Notes: generated from the letters alone by a model not told the origin. Shown: positions 9,525 to 20,065, numbered from the stretch's first letter. The stretch: 64,000 nucleotides of DNA from Streptomyces sp. NBC_00289 (GCF_041435115.1 NZ_CP108046.1:620001-684000); one strand, 5' to 3'. Numbers and translations: made by a program.

Positions 9525-10007
9525 TTCGTGACGGTCCGCCGACGGAGTCGGTGGACCGTTTCGTGCCGTGGGCTGAGGCTGTACAGGCCGAAGACCCGAG
9601 TGTTGCCTCGGGATGGCGCCGGATTCCACTGCTCCGGCTGTTGAGGTGCTGTCGTAGGGACGGGGAATCCGCTGGTCAGCCAAGTCGGGCAGTTGGGTGA
9701 GCCGGTAAAGGGCTGCGGTAATGTGACCGGTCCAGGGCCTGTGCCGGGCCAGGCGGAGGATTCGCCGGCGGAGCCCGTAGTCGGCGGGGTTCCCAGAGCC
9801 TGGCCTTGCCGGGTCAGGGCGAGCATCGGTATCCAGGCCAGCAGGTCGAGCGCGATCTGGATGATCTCCAGCCAGATCCGGTTCTGGGCGGTGCGGTGCA
9901 GGGGCAGGTTGCGCAGACCGGTGGCGCGGGCGGCGCGGATGCGGTCCTCGGCCCGGGCCCGCAGCCGGTGAGGGAGCACGAGCCCAGCGATCGGCCGGCC
10001 CGAGGTG
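9525..10007 (-). pseudogene. IS1380-family transposase C-terminal relic
   Basis: On the minus strand LPHRLRARAEDRIRAARATG and IWLEIIQIALDLLAWIPMLA match the C-terminus of the fuller IS1380 transposase at 11170-11330. The distal end carries the IS1380 hairpin (9532-9558). Everything N-terminal is absent. It lies against the left end of the next IS1380 copy. Confidence 0.75.
9532..9558. repeat. IS1380 end hairpin, copy 1
   Basis: This is an imperfect dyad with arms CGGTCCGCCGAC and GTCGGTGGACCG around GGA. Similar dyads occur at 11625-11651, 13471-13496 and 43498-43523, always next to IS1380 C-terminal ends. It is probably the element's own transcription stop. Confidence 0.6.
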
Positions 10008-10008
10008 T

Positions 10009-11670
10009 TAGCCTCGGGCTTTCACGAGGTGGTCTGTCCGAGGCTTGATCACAAACGCGAGAAGTGCTCCTGACCTGGAACGATAGGACTTGTCGAGGGT
10101 CCAGATCGTTCCGTGGAAAGAAGCACTTCTCAGGTGAAGAAGCGTATCGGGTCGTACCCGCGTGTCCGCGTTGAGGGCAGTGGTCGTGGAGTGGTCTCGC
10201 AGGCCGGGACCGTGCTGCTGGTGGAGACAGTCCGCAAAACGGGCCTGGATACTGCGATATCGGCGGCTCTGGCCCCCTGGCGCAAGCCGCGGGCGGTGCA
10301 CGATCCCGGCAAGATCCTGCTGGATGTGGCGCTCGCGGTCCCCCTCGGCGGCGACTGCCTGGCCGACATCGGCATGCTGCGGGCCGAGCCAGCCGTGTTC
10401 GGGCAGGTGGCCTCGGATCCGACAGTCTCCCGGCTGATCGACACGCTCGCAGCGGGTGGCCAGCGAACCCTGAACGCGATCCGCAATGCCCGGTCCCAAG
10501 TGCGCCAACAAGTATGGAAGTTGGCCGGGCCGACGGCGCCGGATGCGACCGGTTCTGTGACCGTGGACCTGGACGGCGTCCTGGTGATCGCGCACTCCGA
10601 CAAGGAAGACACGGCTGCGACCTGAAGAAGGCCTTCGGCCACCACCCGCTGATGGGCTTCGTCGATCACGGGACCGGCGGCTCCGGCGAGCCGGTGGCCG
10701 TTCTGCTCAGGCCCGGAAACGCCGGCAGCGACACCGCCGCCGATCACATCACGACCACCCAGCTGGCCCTGGCCCAGCTGCCCAAGTCCTATCGGCGCGG
10801 GCGCCGGACGCTGATCCGCACCGACTCCGCGGGTGGCACCCACGAGTTCGTGGCCTGGCTCGCGCAACGCGGACGGTGGCTGTCGTATTCGGTCGGCATG
10901 ACCATCACCGACGCAGTCCACCAGGCCGTCCTCAAAGTGCCGCTCGCGGCATGGACGCCGGCCATCGAGGCCGATGGAGAGATCCGCGACGGAGCCTGGG
11001 TCGCCGAACTCACCGGCGGCATGCTCGACGGCTGGCCGAAGGGCATGCGGCTGATCGTCCGGAAGGAACGGCCGCATCCCGGTGCGCAGTTGAGGATCAC
11101 AGACGCCGACGGCATGCGGATCACGTGTTTCGCCACCAACACCACCGGCCGGCCCATCGCCGAGCTCGAACTCCGCCACCGCCTGCGGGCCCGGGCCGAG
11201 GACCGTATCCGGGCCGCCCGCGCGACCGGCTTGCGGAACCTGCCCCTGCACGACACCGCGCAAAACAGGGTCTGGCTGGAGATCGTCCAGATCGCGCTCG
11301 ACCTGCTGGCCTGGATGCCGATGCTCGCACTGAACGGCCAGGCCAGGCTCTGGGAGCCCCACCGCCTGCGGCTCCGCCTGTTCAGCTCGGCCGGCCAGCT
11401 CGTCACCACCGGCCGCCGCCAGATCCTCCGCCTCGCCCGCCACTGGCCATGAACTCATATCGTCGCCAGCGCCCTCGAACGCTCGACCAACTGCAACCCA
11501 GTCTGACCAGTAGCTTTCCCGTCCCTGCGAGCCGCACCACGTCTCCGGAGCAGTGGAACCCCGCGCCCACCCGACACGTCAGTCGGGCTACCGGCCTGCC
11601 CGCAAGCAGCCACGGAACGCGAAATGGTCTGCCGACTCCGTCGGCAGACCATCACGAAAGATCGAGGCTA
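10009..11670 (+). mobile_element. IS1380-family element, near-complete
   Basis: The left end starts TAGCCTCGGGCTTTCACGA at 10009. The right end is its imperfect inverse, finishing CGAGGCTA at 11670. The hairpin at 11625-11651 (perfect 12-bp arms TGGTCTGCCGAC) lies just inside the right end. No target duplication is evident because both flanks are other IS1380 fragments, so recombination between copies is likely. Confidence 0.75.
10113..11452 (+). pseudogene. IS1380-family transposase, one frameshift
   Basis: The N-terminal half runs from SQVKKRIGSYPRVRVEG to VTVDLDGVLVIAHSDKED, which includes the first catalytic Asp. The remainder (GHHPLMGFVDHG, TLIRTDSAGGTHEFVAW, then the C-terminal LEIVQIALDLLAWMPML) is in the next frame. 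Adding one G at about 10623 (ACCTGAAG to ACCTGGAAG) makes one frame of about 447 residues, a normal size for the family. Confidence 0.85.
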
Positions 11671-11675
11671 ATGGC

Positions 11676-12603
11676 GAAACAGGTCAGCCTCATGCCGTCA
11701 GCACCGTGCGCCCCAACGCCCAGGAGTGCGGCCGTTCCTCCTGACGATCAGCCGCATGCCCTCCGGCCAGCCGTCCAGAACGTCTCCGATCAGTTCAGCG
11801 ACCCAGGCGCCGTCACGGATCTCGCCGTCCACCTCGACGGCCGCCGTCCAGGTCGATGCCGGAACCTTCAGCACATGCTGGTGGATCGCCTCGGTGATCA
11901 CTATGCCGACCGAGTAAGGACGGCCACCGTCCCCGCTGAGCGAGCCAGGCGACGAAGTCGTGGGTGCCGCCTGCGGAATCGGTGCGGATCAGGGTCCGGC
12001 GCCCGCGCCGGTACTTCTTCCGAGTGCGCGATCACCAACACCCGTCGAGGTCCATTGTCACCGTCCCGCCCGCATCAGGCGCTTCCCGGCCGGGCAACCG
12101 CCAGACATGTTGACGAACTTCAGCCCGCGCGGCACGGATGGCCCGCAAGGCCTTTCTCCGGAGGCTGTGAGGGTGTCGATGAGGCGGGAGACCGCCGGGT
12201 CGGAGGCCACCGGCCCGAACACGGTCGGCTCGGCCCGCAGCATGGCGACATCCGCGAGGCAGTCCCCGCCCAGCGCGACCGCCAGGGCCACGTCCAGCAG
12301 GATCTTGCCCGGATTATGCATCGCTCGAGCCTTCCGCCACGGCGTTAGCGCAGCTGATATCGAGGTGTCCAAGCTGGCCTTGCGGACGGTCTCGACCAGC
12401 AGCACGCCCCCGGCCTGTGAGACCATCGCCCGGCCGCCGCCCTCTATGCGGATACGCGACCCGATACGATTTTTCACCTGGAGAGTGCTTCTTTCCCTGC
12501 AGCCAACAAAACCCCCTACAAGTCCCATCGTGGCAGGTCAGGAGCATTCTCCGCTTATTTTATCAAGCCTCGGACACCCACCTCGTGAAAGCGCGAGGCT
12601 AAA
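11676..12603 (-). pseudogene. IS1380 copy with internal and C-terminal deletions
   Basis: The minus strand begins with the IS1380 left end at 12561-12603. The N-terminal transposase follows (LQVKNRIGSRIRIEGG to ASDPAVSRLIDTL). After a deletion near 12040 it resumes with RRGRRTLIRTDSAG and ITEAIHQHVLKVPASTW, then ends within RLIVRRNGR. The C-terminal third and right end are missing. Confidence 0.75.
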
Positions 12604-12620
12604 CTGCCGCCCACGCAGAA

Positions 12621-12650
12621 CGCTCGGCTGGAGAACTCCAGCCGAGCGTC
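12621..12650. terminator. perfect 14-bp palindrome, possible terminator
   Basis: The arms ACGCTCGGCTGGAG and CTCCAGCCGAGCGT are exact inverses around AA. It lies 167 bp beyond the stop of the secreted-protein gene (12817-13341) in its direction of transcription. There is no T-run, so it may be a GC-rich Streptomyces-type terminator or merely a dyad. Confidence 0.45.
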
Positions 12651-12816
12651 TGCAGAAACTCTTCGCGACCTGATCACCATCACGTCGCACAATGATGCCT
12701 AGCAATCACAGCTACCTGACGTATCCGACCTTCACGGAATTGCTGAGTGGATGCCATTTCCCGGTATGATCACATGCGTTGAGACGATCGGCTTCCTCGA
12801 CACCACAGGCCCGCAA

Positions 12817-13341
12817 TTATGACACCGAGTTGTGGACCGTCACGGTGGCTTTCACCATGTCCAGGGTTCCCTCAGAGGTATTCCGCACCGTCTGTGAGTA
12901 GCTCTGACTGGCACCGGGAGCCAAATGGAAGACGCGCGGATCTTTTGTCCACCCGTCCATATCCATACTCCAGCATCGGCTGCCCTCAAACAGCTGCAAT
13001 ACAGAGGAAACGTTAACCGATCCGGCAACGTCCGTTTGTATGACTGTCGGGTGAAGCTCTCCACTGACCTCATCCCCAGCGCACTCTGAGGACATCCCGA
13101 GGTGGTCGTAAACGCGAGGCACTATTGAATTCACAGCGTACGCTTTATTGCTGCCGGAGTACGCATGGTCGAAACTAGGCCCCCAGATCGAACTGTCGTC
13201 GTCTCGAACTTCGAATTTCACGGAAAAGGTCACACTGCTGGTCTTCATCGGGGCAGCGGAGGCTGCACTGGTCGGCACAGCGGCCAGTGCAGCCACAGTG
13301 AGGCTGATTCCCGCCAGGGCAAGGACCTTTCGGAAGGTCAT
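12817..13341 (-). CDS. small secreted protein, intact paralogue
   Basis: This 174-residue protein has a signal peptide (residues 1 to about 29, ending ASA) and a mature domain containing RDDDSSIWGPSFDHAY, two Cys (SSECAG and SRCWSMD) and a TVTVHN tail. GGAG lies five bases before the ATG. It has the same length and motif order as the frameshifted gene at 2292-2815, so the two define a paired family. I do not recognise a function. The all-beta look and conserved Asp-rich turn suggest an extracellular binding domain, which is only inference. It is flanked on both sides by IS1380 relics. Confidence 0.8.
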   Translation of the reverse strand: MTFRKVLALAGISLTVAALAAVPTSAASAAPMKTSSVTFSVKFEVRDDDSSIWGPSFDHAYSGSNKAYAVNSIVPRVYDHLGMSSECAGDEVSGELHPTVIQTDVAGSVNVSSVLQLFEGSRCWSMDMDGWTKDPRVFHLAPGASQSYSQTVRNTSEGTLDMVKATVTVHNSVS

Positions 13342-13450
13342 GAGGTCTCCAAGTAGTGATGAAAGAATTGGTGAAACTGCTGAGAGATCTTATTTCTCCA
13401 TACGCTTGCGAAGACGCTAGGAACGTGGCGATGGTTTGGGTAGTTGTTAC

Positions 13451-14090
13451 TTAGCCTCGATCTTTCTTGAGGGTCCGCCGACGGAATCGGTGGGCCCCTT
13501 TCCCTTTCCGGAGCGGGCTGGCGGGCCGGTGGCCCGGCTGTCGCGTCGGGTGGGCGCCGGGTTCCACTGCCCGGGGCGGGTGATGCTGTCGCAGGGACGG
13601 TGGTTGTGTGTCAGCCGGGGCCGGGCAGGAGCGGGAGCTGTTCAAGAGCCGTGGTGATCTCGCCGGTCCAGGGCAGTGACGGGCGAGGCGGAGGATGCGG
13701 CGAAGGTGTCGATCAGGCGGGAGACGGTCGGGTCGGAGCCGACCGGGCCGAAGAGGGCCGGTTCGGACCGCAGCATCGCGACATCCGCGAGGCAGCCGCC
13801 GCCCAGAGCGACCGCAAGGGCGATATCCAGGAGGATCTTGCCGGGACCGTGGACGGCCCGCGGCTTCCGCCACGGAGCCAGGGCCTGGGACATGGCTTGG
13901 GCGAGACCGCTCTTGCGCACCGTTTCGACGAGCAGGACCGACCCGGCCTGGAAGACGACCTGACGGCCGTCGTCCTGGACACGGACACGCGGGTAGGAGC
14001 CGATAGAGTGCTTCACCTGGGAAGTGCCTCTGATTTCAGCGGGAACAAGGACCTCGACAATCCTCATTCTTGCTTCTGAGGTTTTCTGCC
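13451..14090 (-). mobile_element. IS1380 deletion derivative
   Basis: The transposase N-terminus (TSQVKHSIGSYPRVRV to SDPTVSRLIDT) is fused near 13695 to the extreme C-terminus (RLARHCPGPARS) and to the IS1380 right end TTAGCCTCGATCTTTC at 13451. It keeps the end hairpin at 13471-13496. The catalytic core is deleted, so at most it could be mobilised in trans. Confidence 0.7.
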
Positions 14091-14092
14091 TA

Positions 14093-15307
14093 GTGCTGGA
14101 TTCCGCTTTGGTTGGGTATATGTCTTGGTGGCGGGGTAGTTGATGGTGCTCGGGGGCGGGTGCTGGGCATGGTGTTATGGGCACGGCCGGGTTGTGACGA
14201 GGACGAACGGGCAGTTGTCCGTCGGTTGTCGCGGGCGCGGAAGGCGCCGCGGGATGTGGTGATGCGGGCCCGGATGATCGAGCTGAGCTGGTCGGGGCTG
14301 CGGGTGCCGGCGATCGCGGTGGAGCTGGGCTGCAGCGAGAAAACGGTCCGCTGCTGGCTGCACCGCTTCAACCGCTCCGGGCTGGAGGGGCTGGATGATC
14401 TGGGCGGGCAGGGCCGCAAGCGGCGGATCACCGAGGCCGAGCGATCCCGGATCATCGCTCTGGTCAAACAGGTGCCGCCGGGCCGGCTGCGGTGGGAGCC
14501 GGGCGGGGAACTGTGGGCGGCCGACGAAGCCGGGCCGGCCGAGTGGACGCTGGACTCCCTGGCCGCCCAGGCCCGGCAGCTGGGTATCGAGGTCGGCCGC
14601 TCCCAGGTGCGCAGGATCCTGGTTGCCGAGGGGGTGCGCTGGCGCCGTACCCGATCCTGGACCCGTTCAAAGGACCCGGACTTCGCGGGAAAAGGACGCG
14701 GATCATCGGCCTCTACACCCAGCCACCCGACGGCGCGACGGTGATCTGCGCCGGCGAACTGGGGCCGGTGATCCCCCGCACTTTTCCGCCCGCACCGGGC
14801 TGGTCACCCGACGGGCACCGGATCAAGTCCGAGCTCGACTACGGCTGCGGGCCAGAAAAGACCTGGGTCTACGGGGCTTTACGCATCCGGGACGGCCAGC
14901 AGATCACCATGGCCGCATCCTCCCGCAACAGCGTCTTCTACCAGCAATTCCTTCAACTGGTCGAGGACGCCAATCCGGCCGGTGAGATCTGGATCGTCAC
15001 CGACAACCTGTCCTCCCACAACAGCCTGTCCACCCGGACCTGGCTGGAGGACCACCCCCGCATCCACCACGCGTTCATCCCGGTCGGCGCCTGCTGGCTG
15101 AACCTGCAGGAAGGCTGGTGGCGGATCTTCCGCAAGACCGCCCTGGCCGGACGGTCCTTCGCCAACCCCGACGACATCACCCAGGCCACAGCCGTGGCCA
15201 CCCGGCAACTCAACGCCCGAGCCCGCCCCTGGATCTGGGGCCGGCCAGCCCCGCCCACCCGCCAACTACGACGCCGATATGTGTACATCCAATGAGGAAT
15301 GCAGCAC
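14093..15307 (+). mobile_element. IS630-family element (type a), uninterrupted copy
   Basis: The ends GTGCTGGATTCC (from 14093) and GGAATGCAGCAC (to 15307) are inverted repeats with one mismatch. TA dinucleotides flank it at 14091-14092 and 15308-15309, the family's target duplication. A near-identical copy, itself split by IS110, lies at 52965-55720. Confidence 0.9.
14169..15295 (+). pseudogene. IS630-family transposase, -1 frame break and mutated catalytic Asp
   Basis: The likely start is the ATG at 14169 (MVLWARPGCDEDERAV). The helix-turn-helix region is followed by a switch to the -1 frame at GGAAAAGG near 14690. The same break is present in the second copy, so it may be programmed frameshifting. 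In the DDE domain the usual Asp-Glu-Leu-Gly-Pro reads CAGELGPV, so the first catalytic Asp is Gly. The second Asp (IVTDNLSSHNS) and Glu (NLQEGWWRIF) are present. Gly at the first site should abolish catalysis. Confidence 0.75.
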
Positions 15308-15348
15308 TAGGGTGACGGTGATGTCGTGGGTGGGTGTATCCCTGGAGG

Positions 15349-15552
15349 ATGCGGTATCCCGATGGGGGTGGCCTGACCGCGAAGCAGCGGGCCCGGCGGG
15401 AACAAGTGCGGTTCGAGGCTGCCGAGTTACTTGCGCAAGGGGTGACACCGCCGCAGGTCGCGCGGCGGTTACGTGTCTCATGCAAGTCCGCCTATGCCTG
15501 GCATGCCCGTTGGCGGGACGGGCGAGGACCTTGCCCTCGTCGCCCCAGTCGA
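15349..15552 (+). pseudogene. IS630-type winged-helix N-terminal relic
   Basis: MRYPDGGGLTAKQRARREQV and PPQVARRLRVSCKSAYAWHA form a transposase N-terminus that is cut off at the left end of the IS4 element. A related fragment is at 44164-44670. Confidence 0.6.
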
Positions 15553-17079
15553 CCTAGCCTCAATACCAGTGACTTAGTGACCTAGCTTCGTCGGGCTTTG
15601 GTTGACGGGTTGATCGGGGCGGTGCGCCAGTGCGGGGCGATGGTCATGGCGTCTGCTGGGTCCCGGGTGGGCTGAGGCCAGGTGTAGTGCTCGTCGCGTT
15701 TGACGCCGAAGTTGGACATCTTGCGTTTGACCACGCGCGGGTTGGAGCGTCTGCGGCGGGTGGGTAACAGGCGCGCGGTGATCTCGCGGAGTCCGTCGGT
15801 GAGGGCGGCGGTCAGACGGTCAGGGGAAAAGGCCGCCTGCGCGGTGACCTGGCGTCGTGCGAGGCGGATGCTCCGGGTGAAGGAGAGCCTGTCGGGGTCG
15901 AGGCCGGCCTGCTCGGCGGCGTCGTGCATCAGGGTGCGGATGGCGTGGTGGACCAGCAGGTGTGCCCAGACCTCCTGCTCGACGCCTTCGGGTGAGCGGG
16001 AGCGCAGGACCTGGGCAGGTCCGCGTTGATGGGTCTTCAGCTCGTCCAGCGTGTTCTCGAACTCCCACCGCTGGTGGTACAGGGCGGCCAGCTCGGTGGC
16101 CGGGGCGGCATCGGGATCGAGGACCGTGGTGATCAGCCGGTAAGGGGCGTCCTGCCCGGGATCGTCCAGGGTGTACTCGATCACCCGCACCATTTCCGGG
16201 TCGGCACGCTTGCGGTGGTCTCTGGCCGCGACGATCTCTGACAAGTACGAGCCGTCGGGCAGCTCTTCGCGGACCGGCAGCACCTGGTGGGAACGGATGC
16301 GCCACAGCAGGTCCGCACCGCCGGCCGAGGCCGCCCGCCACAGCTCCAGGCCGGTGAAGCCGCGGTCGGCCAGCAGCAGATCGTCCTCGCCCAGGTGACC
16401 GAACAGCTCGCGGGCCAGCACGAGTTCGGACGTGGTGCATGGGCCGAGAGCCGCCGTGGTGATGGCATGGGTGCCGCACTCGGCCAGCGCGACCACCCGC
16501 ACCTGCGGATACGCACACCGCTGGGTGCGGTGGGTCTTCGGGCGCCCGAAGTGCGCCACGTTCTCCTGGCTGTCCGGAACGTCGAAGACTGTGCCGTCGA
16601 TGGCCATCAGCCGCCACCGGCCGTAGAAGGCACCCGGTGTCGATTCCGTGGCCAACGGCCGGGCCACCGAGGCGAACAGGGCCTTCAGCGGTTCTGGACC
16701 GAGTCTCGCGCGCGCTCTCGAGATCGCCCCCGTGGTCGGCACCTGCCACGACCCCGACCAGCGCTTCGCCCAGGTCAGCCCATGCGTCAGCAGCCGAGCG
16801 ACCTCTTCGTAGCCCTGGCCGGAGAACAAGCACATCGCCAGCACGAAGTAGACCACCACGCGCGGCGGCAGCCGGTTACGCTGCCCGGACCTCCCGCACT
16901 GGGCCACCACCCGATCCACCAGCTCCGGCGGGAACGACCGCGTCAACAGCCCGACCGCGATGCGATCCGACAACCGCTCGTCCGTCTCCGGCTTCACCTG
17001 ACCCGGCCGTGGCATCCCGGCACCTCCCCGCCACGCACCCTACCAGCCACCACCCTAAGTCACTGGTATTGAGGCTAGG
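15553..17079 (-). mobile_element. IS4-family element, complete
   Basis: The left end (15553-15577) and right end (17055-17079) are perfect inverted repeats of 25 bp. The single transposase gene fills the interior. I could not see a convincing target duplication. It truncates the IS630 relic to its left. Confidence 0.9.
15582..17015 (-). CDS. IS4-family transposase, intact
   Basis: This 477-residue frame starts at ATG 17015, seven bases after GGAGGT. An N-terminal IS4-type domain (residues about 20-120) is followed by the DDE core. The first Asp is in LMAIDGTVFDVPD and the second in LLLADRGF. The YREK signature is intact in YHQRWEFENTLDELK. The C-terminal tail is Arg-rich (TRRRRSNPRVVKRKMSNFG). 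There is no frame break, and both inverted ends remain, so this element looks capable of transposition. Confidence 0.92.
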   Translation of the reverse strand: MPRPGQVKPETDERLSDRIAVGLLTRSFPPELVDRVVAQCGRSGQRNRLPPRVVVYFVLAMCLFSGQGYEEVARLLTHGLTWAKRWSGSWQVPTTGAISRARARLGPEPLKALFASVARPLATESTPGAFYGRWRLMAIDGTVFDVPDSQENVAHFGRPKTHRTQRCAYPQVRVVALAECGTHAITTAALGPCTTSELVLARELFGHLGEDDLLLADRGFTGLELWRAASAGGADLLWRIRSHQVLPVREELPDGSYLSEIVAARDHRKRADPEMVRVIEYTLDDPGQDAPYRLITTVLDPDAAPATELAALYHQRWEFENTLDELKTHQRGPAQVLRSRSPEGVEQEVWAHLLVHHAIRTLMHDAAEQAGLDPDRLSFTRSIRLARRQVTAQAAFSPDRLTAALTDGLREITARLLPTRRRRSNPRVVKRKMSNFGVKRDEHYTWPQPTRDPADAMTIAPHWRTAPINPSTKARRS

Positions 17080-17136
17080 CCAGCCCTAGTACTGCAACGG
17101 CGTCTACCGTGACTGCTGGCCAGCTCGATCGTTGGT

Positions 17137-17527
17137 GTGGTTATGGGTGGGGACCTTGCTGATGTGCGTGTGTGGGCGAGTGAGTTGGACGCGGTGCACG
17201 GGCGGTTCGGGCACCGGCTCAGCCGGTCGGAGCCGCGGGAGTCGGCGCTGGCCTATATGCGGGGGCTGATCGCTCCGCTTGAGCGCAAGAACGGCTGGAC
17301 GCTGGCCGAGGAGGCGGGCCATGGCGGGCCGGACCGTATCCAGAGGATGCTGAACCGGATCGAGTGGGACGCTGGTCCTCGACGATGTACGGCGCTACGT
17401 GGTCGACCACCTCGGTGACCGGGAGCCGGTGCTCATTGTCGACGACACGGGCTTCCTGAAGAAGGGCACTCGCTCTGCGGGAGTGCAGCGGCAGTATTCC
17501 GGCACCGCGGGGGCCCGTATTTCATAA
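17137..17527 (+). pseudogene. IS701-family transposase N-terminal relic
   Basis: The N-terminus (YMRGLIAPLERKNGWTLAEE) is in one frame. From about 17372 the next frame gives [16 protein letters not shown] and the first catalytic region [18 protein letters not shown]. It ends abruptly at TAA 17525-17527, where an ISAzo13 element begins. Confidence 0.75.
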
Positions 17528-17563
17528 GTGCTCGGCAGAGGGGTGTTGGTGGGAGTCTGAGAT

Positions 17564-18820
17564 ATGCCCCCGTGTCTGTCAGACGGCGTTGCCGCTCGTG
17601 CTCTGCGGGCCAAGATCCATCAGATCCTGCCGCACTTCGATGAACGCCGCCGTCGGCTGTACCTGGCCAGTGAGGCTACGGCCCTCGGGCATGGCGGGAT
17701 CGTCCGGGTCGCCGCCGCCTCCGGTACCAGCACTGCAACCATTGCGCGAGGTATGGCCGAGTTGGCCGGTCGCTCGTCACCGACCCTGCGGGTCCGGGCT
17801 CCAGGTGCCGGCCGCAAGAGGCTGACAGACACCGACCCTGGTCTGCTGCCCGCGCTGGAGTCGCTGATCGAGCCTCACACCCGAGGCGACCCCGTCTCCC
17901 CGTTGCGGTGGACCACGCTGTCGTTACGGGCGCTGGCCTCGACCCTCACCACGCAGGGCCAGACGGTTGTCAGCGCTTCAACCGTCGGACACCTTTTGCA
18001 TACCCTGGGATACAGCCTGCAGGGAACCGCGAAGACAACAGAGGGCATCAGCCATCCCGACCGCAATGCCCAGTTCACCCACCTGAATGCCACCGCCGCC
18101 GCCTTCCTCAACGAGGCCCAGCCGGTGATCAGCGTTGACACCAAGGCCCAAGGAATGGCTCGGTAACCGGGACCGGCCCGGTCGCACCTGACGGCCGGGC
18201 AAGAACGCGATCAAGGTGGACTGCCACACGTTCACCACCAACGACCAGCCCATGGCGATCCCCTACGGGATCTACGACATTGCCAACAACAGCGGATGGG
18301 TCAATGTCGGAACCGACCACGACACCGCCGAGTTCGCGGTGGAGTCCATCCGCCGCTGGTGGCAGCACCGCGGACGGACGGACCACCCGAATGCTTGCAG
18401 GCTCCTGATCACCGCCGACTCCGGCGGCTCCAACGACCCTCGCCGCTGGACCTGGAAGAACAACCTGGCCGCCTTCGCACGGGAAAGCGGTCTGGAGATA
18501 TCGGTCTGTCACCTACCGCCCGGAACTTCGAAGTGGAACAAGATAGAGCACCGGATGTTCTGTCACATCACCGCGAACTGGCGGGGGCGGCCGCTGACCA
18601 CCTACCAGTCGTCCTCGAGACCATCGCCGCCACAACAACCAAGACCGGCCTGACCATCGGGGCCGAACTGGACACTGGCAGCTACGACCTGGGGATCAGC
18701 GTCACACCCGCCGAGTTCCACGCCCTTCCGATCACACCCAACGCCTCCCACGGTGACTGGAACTACACACTGTCTCCCGTTCCACCGCGAGCGCCCGACG
18801 CGCCGGCAACGACACACCGG
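17564..18820 (+). pseudogene. ISAzo13-family transposase, frameshifted
   Basis: The N-terminal half (ASEATALGHGGIVRVAAASG to PVISVDTKAQGM) is followed in another frame by IPYGIYDIANNSGWVNVGTD, RLLITADSGGSND and the hallmark CHLPPGTSKWNKIEHRMFCH. It returns to the first frame for VVLETIAATTTKTGLTI and the C-terminus. A stretch after the first Asp block (18155-18215) is damaged. Confidence 0.8.
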
Positions 18821-18829
18821 ACCGACCGC

Positions 18830-19713
18830 ATGGGACGTGGTGACCTGACGAACGCGGAGTGGGATCGACTGGAGTCGTTCTTGCCTCGCGGTGGTGCGGG
18901 TGGGGGCCGGTGGAGCGATCACCGCCGGGTGATCAACGGGGTGCTGTATCGCGTGCGCACGGGAGTGCAGTGGCGGGATTTGCCGGAGCGCTTCGGGCCC
19001 TGGGAGACGGTCTATAAGCGTCATCGCCGCTGGTCGGCGGACGGGACCTGGCAGATGCTGCTGTCGCGGGTGCAGGCCGCCGAGGATGCCGAGGGTCGGA
19101 TCGACTGGGACGTGTCGGTCGACTCCACAGCGGTGAGGTCTCACCAGCACGCGGCCGGCGCGATGAAGGCGCCCCCCGTCACGGGTCCTCAAAAGGGGAT
19201 CCGCCGGGGGACGAACCAGGTCGATCCGGTGCTTCGGAAACTGGCCGTCCGGTTGGAGGAGGTGGTCAGATCGGCGAGTGTCTGAGGCGATCCCGCGGCG
19301 GCTTCACCACCAAAATCCATCTCGCCGCCGACGGACGATGCCGGCCGCCCGCCTTCCTCTTGACCCCCGGACACTACGGTGACGGCCCACAACTCGAGCC
19401 CGTCCTGCAGCTGGTGTCCGTGCCCCGCGTCGGAGTCGGCCGACCTCGCACCCGGCCCGATCATGTCCTGGCCGACAAGGCCTACACGTCGCGCCGAAAT
19501 CGCCGCTACCTGCGACGACGCGGAATCCCGCACACCATCCCCGAACGCCTCGACCAGCAAAGGCACCGCCGCAACCGCGGTTCTCGAGGCGGCCGGCCCG
19601 CAGGCTTCGACAGCGAGCGCTACAAGAAACGCAACACCGTCGAGCGCGCCATCAACCGACTGAAGGGCTTCCGAGCCTCGGCATCACCCCTGTCCCCACG
19701 TCGGCGTCGGTAG
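18830..19713 (+). pseudogene. IS5-family transposase, two-frame relic
   Basis: The first frame (18830-19285) starts MGRGDLTNAEWDRLESFLP and holds VYKRHRRWSADGTWQMLL and DWDVSVDSTAVRSHQH. The second, from about 19290, continues SRGGFTTKIHLAADGRCRP, DHVLADKAYTSRRNRRYL and KKRNTVERAINRLKGFRA, then loses its end. About 150 bp (18893-19043) recur nearly unchanged at 40549-40700. Confidence 0.75.
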
Positions 19714-20065
19714 TGCAGGGCGACTTCAACCCAGTAGCTCTTACTCATCAACGCCTAGCTGCAGCAAGAAATACTAACGACGTGTTCGGCGCAGTAGAGG
19801 TGTGCGCCGTTGCCCTTGTCCACCTTCCTACCCCCCCTCGGGGAGGTGGACTTCCACACTCCATCGGTCGCGCATGCCGAAGGAGTGGCGGCCCCCACCC
19901 TGTCGAAAGGGTGGGGGCCCAATTTTTCTGCGCGGGACTGTCTGTCGGCGAAGCCGAGGTCGTGCGCCATCGCCGACGCATGCCGATGCGGCCGGTCAGG
20001 ACAGCAGGTCGTGCCTTTACCGTTGATCGTGGACACCGGTTGTCATGCGGCGGTGGTCAGCGTAG
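19714..20065. other. non-coding stretch with a strong terminator
   Basis: I see no gene. The main feature is the hairpin plus T-run at 19890-19925, preceded at 19825-19853 by another GC-rich partial dyad around CTCGGGGAGGTGG. The source of any transcript ending here is unclear. Confidence 0.4.
19890..19925 (+). terminator. intrinsic terminator
   Basis: The arms GGCCCCCACCC (19890-19900) and GGGTGGGGGCC (19909-19919) are exact inverses around an 8-base loop. They are followed by CAATTTTT, a T-run that is rare in this GC-rich sequence. It would stop transcription on the plus strand, but no intact gene lies just upstream. Confidence 0.7.

Noticed and set aside
10130..11458. 442-residue open frame on the minus strand
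   Set aside because: It is antisense to the IS1380 transposase, with repetitive Gly/Ala/Arg content and no family motif. It is a GC-bias shadow.
14169..15295. IS630 type a as an active programmed-frameshift element
   Set aside because: The -1 break is shared by both copies, but the first catalytic Asp is Gly in both, so activity is unlikely.
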